Of a stretch of DNA of 43,289 bases, positions 35,111 to 43,289 are shown one piece after another. Below the pieces are notes generated by a model. The model saw only the letters and a program-made list of their open reading frames with translations, did not search any database and was not told the DNA's origin. Position 1 is the stretch's first letter. The number at the start of each line of letters is the position of its first letter. This DNA is from an uncultured Comamonadaceae bacterium (GTDB taxonomy: Bacteria > Pseudomonadota > Gammaproteobacteria > Burkholderiales > Burkholderiaceae): contig CAMLSD010000031.1 in assembly GCA_946482595.1 (NCBI GenBank), positions 1 to 43,289 on the forward strand, written 5' to 3'. The translations under genes and the position numbers were made by a program.

Positions 35111-35135
35111 AACCCCCGGCATGGCCGGGGGTTTT
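35111..35135 (+). terminator. rho-independent terminator after cpoB
   Basis: ACCCCCGGC, loop ATG, GCCGGGGGT followed by TTTC: a 9-bp GC stem with a T-tail 28 bases after the cpoB stop. Confidence 0.85.
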
Positions 35136-35209
35136 CATTTGGGCCGGTGCCGCCCGTGCGGGTCGCACCGAGCGGGTGCAGCAGGCCGGCGCGGCACGGC
35201 GCAGATCAC

Positions 35210-35215
35210 TAGAAT
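35210..35215 (+). promoter_or_regulatory. -10 element of the YeeE/YedE gene, placing the start at or near the ATG
   Basis: TAGAAT lies only seven bases before the ATG at 35223, so transcription from it would begin at or within a base or two of the start codon, giving a leaderless mRNA. No TTGACA box is evident. Confidence 0.4.
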
Positions 35216-35222
35216 CCGCCCC

Positions 35223-36338
35223 ATGCAAGACATCGATCTCGGCGCGATTGCCGCGCAAGTCCTGTGGGCCAGCTTTGGCTTGTCCGTCATCTTCGGTGCG
35301 ATTGCGCAGCGCACGCATTTCTGCACGATGGGCGCCGTGTCCGACATCGTGAACATCGGTGACTGGACCCGCATGCGCATGTGGGTCATGGCCATTGGCG
35401 TGGCCATCATCGGCTTCAATGCGATGGTCGGGCTGGGCTGGGTCGATGCCGGCAAGACGCTGTACGGTGGTCCGCGGTTGATCTGGCTCTCGGCCCTGGT
35501 CGGCGGTTTCATGTTCGGCTTCGGGATGGTGCTGGCCTCCGGTTGTGGCAGCAAGACGCTGGTACGCATCGGCGCGGGCAACCTGAAGTCGGTCATCGTG
35601 TTCATCGTGATGGGCCTGGCAGCGTATGCCACGCTTCGAGGCATCACCGGTGTGCTGCGCGTCAACACGGTCGATGCTGCGACCGTGACGCTGCCCACCG
35701 GTCAGGACCTGCCTTCGTTGCTGGTGGCAGCCACCGGCCTGCCGTTGTCGACCGCCGCCTGGGTGCTGGGCCTTGGACTTGGCGGGGCCTGCCTGGCGTG
35801 GGCGCTGGCCCGGCCCGAAGGCCGCAGCGGCGAAAGTCTGCTCGCGGGCCTGGGTGTGGGAGGGGTGATCGTGGCGGTGTGGTGGGTGTCCGGCCGCCTG
35901 GGCTACGTGGCCGAAGATCCGAACACGCTGCAGGAAGCCTTTGTCGCGACCAACTCCCAGCGCATGGAATCGCTGACCTTCGTGGCGCCGATCGCCTACA
36001 CGATCGACTGGTTGCTGTTCTTCAGCGACAAGAGCCGGGTGCTCACGTTGGGCATCGTGTCCTGCGCCGGTGTGGTGGTCGGTTCAGCGGCCTATGCGCT
36101 GGCGACCGGCGGGTTCCGCTGGGAGGGCTTTCGCGACACCGAGGACACGGCCAACCACCTGGCCGGTGCCGTGCTGATGGGAGTCGGCGGTGTGACCGCG
36201 ATGGGGTGCACCGTCGGCCAGGGCCTGTCCGGCCTGTCGACGCTTGGGTTGTCGAGCCTGCTGGCCGTCGTCGCCATCGTCGTGGGGTCCGTTGCCGCGT
36301 TCAAGTATCAGATGTGGCGCATCGAGCGCATGGGTTGA
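35223..36338 (+). CDS. YeeE/YedE-type sulfur-compound (thiosulfate) transporter
   Basis: A 371-residue integral membrane protein with nine or so helices. It carries the three Cys motifs of YeeE/YedE (TsuA) proteins: THFCTMGAVSD near residue 36, SGCGSKTLVR near 115 and MGCTVGQGLSG near 325. In thiosulfate-transporting homologues these cysteines guide the sulfur substrate through the channel. The motifs repeat in two halves, as expected for the pseudo-symmetric fold. Transport of thiosulfate or a related sulfur compound is likely. The ATG at 35223 has no RBS and a -10 hexamer just upstream. tcdA follows after 11 bases. Confidence 0.88.
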   Translation: MQDIDLGAIAAQVLWASFGLSVIFGAIAQRTHFCTMGAVSDIVNIGDWTRMRMWVMAIGVAIIGFNAMVGLGWVDAGKTLYGGPRLIWLSALVGGFMFGFGMVLASGCGSKTLVRIGAGNLKSVIVFIVMGLAAYATLRGITGVLRVNTVDAATVTLPTGQDLPSLLVAATGLPLSTAAWVLGLGLGGACLAWALARPEGRSGESLLAGLGVGGVIVAVWWVSGRLGYVAEDPNTLQEAFVATNSQRMESLTFVAPIAYTIDWLLFFSDKSRVLTLGIVSCAGVVVGSAAYALATGGFRWEGFRDTEDTANHLAGAVLMGVGGVTAMGCTVGQGLSGLSTLGLSSLLAVVAIVVGSVAAFKYQMWRIERMG

Positions 36339-36349
36339 CCGGGGCAGGC

Positions 36350-37153
36350 ATGCAGGCACCGACATCCAGCGCCGCGGCGGTGTTGCCGCTCGATCCCACG
36401 GGTGATGCCGACCTCGAACGTCGCTTTGGTGGTTTGAGCCGGCTGTACGGCGTGCCGGCGTATCACCGGATCCGGGCCGCTCGGGTGGTGGTGGTCGGCG
36501 TCGGCGGCGTGGGTTCATGGGCGGCCGAAGCACTCGCACGCAGCGGCGTGGCCGAGCTGACCTTGATCGACCTGGACCATGTCGCCGAGTCGAACATCAA
36601 CCGGCAGGTGCAGGCCCTGTCATCGACCGTCGGCCAGGCCAAGGTGCTGGCACTGCGCGATCGCATTGCCCAGATTCACCCGGGGTGCGGGCTGCACCTG
36701 ATCGAAGAGTTTGTCGAGCCGGGCAACTGGCCCGCGATCCTGCCCGCGCCCGTCGATGCGGTGATCGACTGCTGCGACCAGGTGCGCGCCAAGCTGGCGA
36801 TGGCAGCGTGGGCCATGACGCAGCGTGTGCCGCTGGTGTGCGTGGGCGCCGCCGGCGGCAAGCGGCGCGCGCATCTGGTGGACGTGGCCGATCTGTCCGA
36901 GACCACTCACGATCCGCTGCTCGCCAGCCTGCGCCAGCGGCTGCGCAAGGAGCATGGCGCCGCCCGGCAGGGCCGCATCGGTGTGACGTGTGTGTATTCG
37001 AAGGAGCCGATCACACGCCCCGCGGGTGTGGCGTCATGCGACGTCGACGCCAACCTCAATTGCCACGGTTATGGTTCGGCAGTGAGTGTGACGGCCAGCT
37101 TCGGCATGGTCGCTGCAGGTGAGGTACTTCACCAGCTTGCAATTTCAGGTTAG
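36350..37153 (+). CDS. tcdA: tRNA threonylcarbamoyladenosine dehydratase (CsdL/TcdA)
   Basis: A 267-residue E1-like enzyme that converts t6A in tRNA to its cyclic form ct6A using ATP. The start region ERRFGGLSRLYG, the nucleotide-binding GVGGVGSWAAEALARSGVAELTLIDLD, SNINRQVQAL and DAVIDCCDQVRAK are typical of the TcdA/MoeB/ThiF family, and the length matches TcdA rather than ThiF. The C-terminal CDVDANLNCHGYGSAVSVTASFG is a TcdA hallmark. It is 11 bases after the transporter gene and probably co-transcribed. Two tRNA-Lys genes follow; t6A occurs in the ANN-decoding tRNAs, which include tRNA-Lys, so the placement is at least suggestive. Confidence 0.93.
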   Translation: MQAPTSSAAAVLPLDPTGDADLERRFGGLSRLYGVPAYHRIRAARVVVVGVGGVGSWAAEALARSGVAELTLIDLDHVAESNINRQVQALSSTVGQAKVLALRDRIAQIHPGCGLHLIEEFVEPGNWPAILPAPVDAVIDCCDQVRAKLAMAAWAMTQRVPLVCVGAAGGKRRAHLVDVADLSETTHDPLLASLRQRLRKEHGAARQGRIGVTCVYSKEPITRPAGVASCDVDANLNCHGYGSAVSVTASFGMVAAGEVLHQLAISG

Positions 37154-37163
37154 AATTCATCTA

Positions 37164-37193
37164 TTGAGTTTGCAGCCGCTTCTGGTCTATAAT
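37164..37193 (+). promoter_or_regulatory. promoter of the tRNA-Lys pair
   Basis: TTGAGT at 37164-37169, an 18-base spacer and a consensus TATAAT at 37188-37193, ending 12 bases before the first tRNA-Lys gene. Confidence 0.75.
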
Positions 37194-37205
37194 CTAAGGC
37201 TTCGC

Positions 37206-37281
37206 GGGTTGTTAGCTCAGTTGGTAGAGCAGCGGACTTTTAATCCGTTGGTCGCAGGTTCGAATCCTGCACAACCCACCA
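37206..37281 (+). tRNA. tRNA-Lys (anticodon TTT)
   Basis: A 76-base gene including an encoded CCA. The acceptor stem GGGTTGT pairs with ACAACCC. The D-arm GCTCAGTTGGTAGAGC is normal, and the anticodon loop CTTTTAA gives TTT (reads AAA/AAG). The T-arm has GGTTCGAATCC. It is the first of two tandem tRNA-Lys genes and lies behind a consensus promoter. Confidence 0.98.
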
Positions 37282-37330
37282 TCCTGGTCTGGTCAATCCG
37301 GAGCAGTCGGTGGGAGAAGCGAATAGCGTG

Positions 37331-37406
37331 GGGCTCTTAGCTCAGTTGGTAGAGCAGCGGACTCTTAATCCGTAGGTCGAGTGTTCGAGTCACTCAGGGC
37401 CCACCA
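37331..37406 (+). tRNA. tRNA-Lys (anticodon CTT)
   Basis: A 76-base gene with encoded CCA. The acceptor GGGCTCT pairs with AGGGCCC (one G-U). The D-arm is GCTCAGTTGGTAGAGC, the anticodon loop CTCTTAA gives CTT (reads AAG), and the T-arm is GAGTG-TTCGAGT-CACTC. It lies 49 bases after the TTT gene, which fits a shared transcript, and is followed by a terminator. Confidence 0.97.
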
Positions 37407-37416
37407 AAAATGCACG

Positions 37417-37448
37417 AAAGGCCAGTCGATCCGTCGGCTGGCCTTTTT
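37417..37448 (+). terminator. rho-independent terminator after the tRNA-Lys genes
   Basis: AAAGGCCAG pairs with CTGGCCTTT around a 12-base loop and is followed by a run of T, 11 bases after the tRNA-Lys (CTT) CCA end. Confidence 0.85.
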
Positions 37449-37666
37449 CGCTTGCGCGCCTGCAAACGACCGTGCGCACCCTGCGTTGCCGGTGCGTCGG
37501 CGACACATCCCTCGGCGGGGCGCCCGACGGTGGCATGGTCGCGATGACTTTTGCACCATCCGCTCATGGATACTCGCGCGGCAAACAGGAAGTCGGGCGC
37601 GGGCTCTGCGACACTGAGGCTGGCGAGCGGGCGTCGACTCGCGTCGCCGGGCATCGAGGAGTGATC

Positions 37667-38197
37667 ATGAGCAATGCAACACGAATGGCCATGATGGCGG
37701 CAACCAGTGCCGTCTTGCTCGCGGGCTGCGCCGGCTATGGGCCGGGCCAGCTTGCACCGGGGACCGCCGTCTCCGAGGTGACGGCCCGCATGGGCCAGCC
37801 CACCAACGAGTATCGGCAGGGCGACGGCTCACGCCGGCTTGAATATGCACGCGGTCCCTATGGCCGCCACACCTACATGATCGACGTGAACCCGCAGGGT
37901 CAGGTCACGCAGTGGCAGCAGGTGCTGACCGAAAAGAACTTCGAGAGCGTGCCCAATGGCCTGAGCCAGGCCGAGCTGATGTATCGCCTGGGTCGGCCGT
38001 CACACGAGATGTCGATCCCGCGGCGAGGCGAGCGAGTCTGGTCTTACCGGTACGAGGCGATCTTCTGCCAGTGGTTCCAGGTCAGCCTGGACAACGCCGG
38101 CAAGGTGACGTCCACCGGCTATGCGCCCGACCCGCTGTGCGACGCCAACGATCGCGACGACTACACCTCGGGCTTGCGCGGGCGTCCGCGCGGCTGA
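37667..38197 (+). CDS. lipoprotein with two BamE/SmpA-like repeats
   Basis: A 176-residue outer-membrane-type lipoprotein. GAGGA precedes the ATG, and a signal peptide ends in lipobox LAGC (Cys21). The mature part holds two successive BamE-like units. One has VSEVTARMGQPTNEYR...GRHTYMIDVNPQGQVTQWQQVL (about 34-90). The other has LSQAELMYRLGRPSHEMS...WFQVSLDNAGKVTSTGY (about 97-160). Each has a G-x-P after the first helix and an aromatic beta strand ending in Gly, as in SmpA/OmlA proteins. BamE normally has one such unit. It may be an accessory of outer-membrane assembly; that is inference. It is not a shadow of the tRNA region. Confidence 0.8.
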   Translation: MSNATRMAMMAATSAVLLAGCAGYGPGQLAPGTAVSEVTARMGQPTNEYRQGDGSRRLEYARGPYGRHTYMIDVNPQGQVTQWQQVLTEKNFESVPNGLSQAELMYRLGRPSHEMSIPRRGERVWSYRYEAIFCQWFQVSLDNAGKVTSTGYAPDPLCDANDRDDYTSGLRGRPRG

Positions 38198-38252
38198 GAC
38201 CGGGCCTCGATCGGCCCATCCCCCCAACCATCAGCTGGCTTGCGAGCATTCA

Positions 38253-38609
38253 TTGAACACGATCACGCTGTACGGCATCCGGAACTGCGACACCGTCAAG
38301 AAGGCACTGCGGTGGTTCGACGAGCAAGGTGTGGCTTATACCTTTCACGATTTCAAGAAGTCGGGCGTGCCTGAGCCCGCACTCGACCGCTGGCTGGCCG
38401 CGGCCGGCTGGAGCCGGCTGCTCAACCGCCAGGGCACGACCTGGCGCAAGCTGGATCCTGCGGTGCAGGCGCGGGTGGTCGATGACGTCTCGGCACGTCA
38501 ACTCATGCTCGAGCACACCAGCGTGATCAAGCGGCCCGTGGTCGAGGCGGGCGAGCGCCTGGTGGTGGGGTTTGACGAGACGGCCTTGCGCGAACTGCTT
38601 GATCGCTGA
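38253..38609 (+). CDS. Spx/ArsC-like (YffB) thiol protein
   Basis: A 118-residue thioredoxin-fold protein of the arsenate-reductase/Spx group. The start [19 protein letters not shown], with one active-site Cys in [22 protein letters not shown] and the C-terminal [15 protein letters not shown] are characteristic of YffB rather than of true ArsC, which has CGTSR. Its substrate is unknown; it may act as a glutathione-linked reductase. The only good start is a TTG at 38253; no in-frame ATG lies near the domain start. It is convergent with acnA. Confidence 0.88.
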   Translation: MNTITLYGIRNCDTVKKALRWFDEQGVAYTFHDFKKSGVPEPALDRWLAAAGWSRLLNRQGTTWRKLDPAVQARVVDDVSARQLMLEHTSVIKRPVVEAGERLVVGFDETALRELLDR

Positions 38610-38632
38610 AGGCCGGTCTCGTCTGCGGCTGC

Positions 38633-41344
<2,712 letters not shown>

Positions 41345-41404
41345 GGAGAACTCCGTGCAGTGGCTGAATCGTGGGATCGTGGGCGACAGACAGCAGACCG
41401 TGAC

Positions 41405-41432
41405 GTTATGCCCGCTCGGTCCTCTGGGTCAA
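41405..41432 (-). promoter_or_regulatory. promoter of acnA
   Basis: On the minus strand TTGACC (41427-41432), a 16-base spacer and CATAAC (41405-41410), located after the acnB terminator and 60 bases before the acnA ATG. Confidence 0.6.
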
Positions 41433-41446
41433 GACGATTCGCACGC

Positions 41447-41479
41447 AAAAAAGCCCGCCGGAGCAGGCTCCGGCGGGCT
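41447..41479 (-). terminator. rho-independent terminator of acnB
   Basis: On the minus strand AGCCCGCCGGAGC, a two-base centre and its exact complement form a 13-bp GC stem followed by six T. It lies just beyond the acnB stop codon. Confidence 0.92.
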
Positions 41480-41502
41480 GACGCGATGCGGGGCAGGGGG
41501 TA

Positions 41503-43289
41503 TCAGACCGTGACGGCCTTGGCGACGTCCGCGTATTCCTCGATCTGGTCGAAGTTCATGTAGCGGTACACGCTGGCGGCGTCCTTGTTGATGATGCCCA
41601 TCTCGGCGTGGTACTCGGCCACGGTCGGGATGCGGCCCAGCTTGGACGCGATGGCGGCCAGTTCGGCCGATGCCAGGAACACGTTGGTGTTCTTGCCCAG
41701 GCGGTTCGGGAAGTTGCGGGTCGAGGTCGAGACCACGGTCGCGCCTTCACGCACCTGGGCCTGGTTGCCCATGCACAGGCTGCAGCCCGGCATTTCCGTG
41801 CGTGCACCGGCGGTGCCGAAGCTGGCGTAGTGGCCTTCCTTGATCAGCTCGTCCTGGTCCATCTTGGTGGGCGGTGCGACCCACAGCTTCACCGGAATGT
41901 CGCGCTGGCCGCCCAGCAGCTTGGCTGCCGCACGGAAATGCCCGATGTTGGTCATGCACGAGCCGATGAAGGCTTCGTCGATCTTCGTGCCCGCCACGTC
42001 GGACAGCACCTTGGCGTCGTCCGGGTCGTTCGGGCAGCACAGCACGGGCTCCTTCAGCTCGTTCAGGTCGATCTCGATGACGGCGGCGTATTCGGCGTCC
42101 TTGTCGGCCTCGAGCAGCTCCGGCTTGGCCAGCCAGGCCTCGACGGCCTTGATGCGGCGCTCCAGCGTGCGCTTGTCCTGGTAGCCGTTGGCGATCATGT
42201 TCTTCATCAGCACGATGTTGCTGGTGAGGTATTCCTTGATCGGCTCGGGATTGAGCTTGATGGTGCAACCGGCGGCAGACCGCTCGGCCGAGGCATCGGA
42301 CAGCTCGAACGCCTGTTCGACCTTCAGGTCGGGCAGCCCTTCGATCTCGAGGATGCGGCCCGAGAAGATGTTCTTCTTGCCGGCCTTGGCCACCGTCAGC
42401 AGGCCCGCCTTGATCGCGTACAGCGGGATCGCATGCACCAGGTCGCGCAGCGTCACGCCGGGCTGCATCGTGCCCTTGAAGCGCACGAGCACCGACTCGG
42501 GCATGTCCAGCGGCATCACACCGGTGGCGGCACCGAAGGCCACGAGGCCGGAGCCGGCCGGGAAGGAGATGCCGATCGGGAAGCGGGTGTGCGAGTCGCC
42601 GCCGGTGCCGACCGTGTCGGGCAGCAGCAGGCGGTTCAGCCACGAGTGGATCACGCCGTCGCCGGGGCGCAGCGCGACACCGCCGCGGTTGCTGATGAAC
42701 GCCGGCAGTTCGCGGTGCGTCTTCACGTCCACGGGCTTCGGGTAAGCCGCGGTGTGGCAGAACGACTGCATCACCAGGTCGGCCGAGAAGCCCAGGCAGG
42801 CCAGGTCCTTCAGCTCGTCGCGGGTCATCGGGCCGGTGGTGTCCTGCGAGCCGACGGTGGTCATCTTGGGCTCGCAATAGGTGCCGGGGCGGATGCCCTG
42901 CTGGTTGCCGTCGACCATCGGCAGACCGCAGGCGCGGCCGACCATCTTCTGGGCCAGCGTGTAGCCGCGGCCGGTATCGGCCGGTGCCTTGGGCAGGCGG
43001 AAGGTGGTGGAGGCGGGCAGGCCCAGGAACTCACGGGCCTTGCCGGTCAGCGAGCGGCCGATGATCAGGTTGATGCGGCCGCCGGCGCGCACTTCGTCGA
43101 ACAGCACGTCGCTCTTGAGCTTGAACTCGGCCACGGTCTCGCCGTTCTTCACCAGCTTGCCGTCATAGGGCAACACGTCGATGACGTCGCCCATCTCCAG
43201 CTTGGACACGTCGACCTCGATCGGCAGCGAGCCGGAGTCTTCCTGCGTGTTGAAGAAGATGGGGGCGATCTTGCCGCCAAGGGTGACAC
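41503..43289 (-). CDS. acnB: aconitate hydratase B, 5' end outside window
   Basis: The last 594 complete codons of AcnB; the frame is open to the window edge and continues the family sequence ([14 protein letters not shown] and [10 protein letters not shown]), so about 265 N-terminal residues are missing. Diagnostic parts are the HEAT-linked swivel end [40 protein letters not shown], and the [4Fe-4S] ligands in [15 protein letters not shown] and [15 protein letters not shown]. AcnB is the main TCA-cycle aconitase and 2-methyl-cis-aconitate hydratase in many Proteobacteria. It is followed by a strong terminator and then acnA. Confidence 0.97.
   Translation of the reverse strand, partial: VTLGGKIAPIFFNTQEDSGSLPIEVDVSKLEMGDVIDVLPYDGKLVKNGETVAEFKLKSDVLFDEVRAGGRINLIIGRSLTGKAREFLGLPASTTFRLPKAPADTGRGYTLAQKMVGRACGLPMVDGNQQGIRPGTYCEPKMTTVGSQDTTGPMTRDELKDLACLGFSADLVMQSFCHTAAYPKPVDVKTHRELPAFISNRGGVALRPGDGVIHSWLNRLLLPDTVGTGGDSHTRFPIGISFPAGSGLVAFGAATGVMPLDMPESVLVRFKGTMQPGVTLRDLVHAIPLYAIKAGLLTVAKAGKKNIFSGRILEIEGLPDLKVEQAFELSDASAERSAAGCTIKLNPEPIKEYLTSNIVLMKNMIANGYQDKRTLERRIKAVEAWLAKPELLEADKDAEYAAVIEIDLNELKEPVLCCPNDPDDAKVLSDVAGTKIDEAFIGSCMTNIGHFRAAAKLLGGQRDIPVKLWVAPPTKMDQDELIKEGHYASFGTAGARTEMPGCSLCMGNQAQVREGATVVSTSTRNFPNRLGKNTNVFLASAELAAIASKLGRIPTVAEYHAEMGIINKDAASVYRYMNFDQIEEYADVAKAVTV

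Noticed and set aside
37365..37617. Short open frames on both strands across the second tRNA-Lys
   Set aside because: They read through a tRNA gene and its terminator and have no coding signs.

Overview
This is a GC-rich chromosomal window from a betaproteobacterium, most likely of the order Burkholderiales (Leptothrix/Rubrivivax/Comamonadaceae-like). The clues are the high GC, the run nadD-rsfS-rlmH-maf-rng behind purD-hemF, tolB-pal-cpoB, the use of both aconitases, and several small proteins typical of this order. It is mostly core chromosome. I see no insertion sequence, phage gene, rRNA or CRISPR array.

Layout. 1-2.4 kb: the tail of a probable GntR-type regulator, a CopD-like membrane protein and three small or hypothetical genes. 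2.4-4.2 kb (minus): a metallophosphoesterase and a diacylglycerol/lipid kinase as a coupled pair. 4.3-6.3 kb (minus): glnS, whose catalytic core carries an unusual insertion of about 100 residues. 6.5-7.4 kb: a 45-residue membrane protein, two tandem copies of an 81-bp hairpin-rich repeat, and a Pro/Val/Tyr-rich secreted protein with a His-rich tail. 7.5-11.2 kb (minus): an orphan branched-chain amino-acid-type binding lipoprotein, then a DUF2306 membrane protein - LytS-like kinase - LytTR regulator operon. 11.4-13.4 kb (minus): a DUF1499 protein and a YjgR/HerA-like ATPase.

13.6-20.7 kb (plus): a housekeeping run of a YebC-family regulator, purD, hemF, nadD, rsfS (with a long histone-like tail), rlmH, maf and rng. 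Several of these genes overlap by the ATGA type or abut. 20.7-32.0 kb (minus): a membrane PAS-GGDEF diguanylate cyclase, a 1980-residue transglutaminase-like/DUF4011/SF1-helicase/nuclease protein, an AhpD-family peroxidase-like protein and msbA. 32.3-35.1 kb (plus): tolB (with a Tat-like signal), pal and cpoB, closed by a good terminator and lacking tolQRA upstream. 35.2-37.2 kb: a YeeE/YedE thiosulfate-type transporter and tcdA. 37.2-37.4 kb: two tandem tRNA-Lys genes (TTT, CTT) with a clear promoter and terminator. 37.7-38.6 kb: a double-BamE-like lipoprotein and a Spx/ArsC-like YffB protein. 38.6 kb to the end (minus): acnA and a 5'-truncated acnB, separated by a strong terminator and a separate acnA promoter.

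The best candidate for an unusual system is the giant multidomain helicase-nuclease at 23.6-29.5 kb. Its architecture resembles single-gene DUF4011-helicase-Vsr anti-phage proteins. The glnS insertion, the RsfS tail and the tandem repeats are the next most interesting signals.
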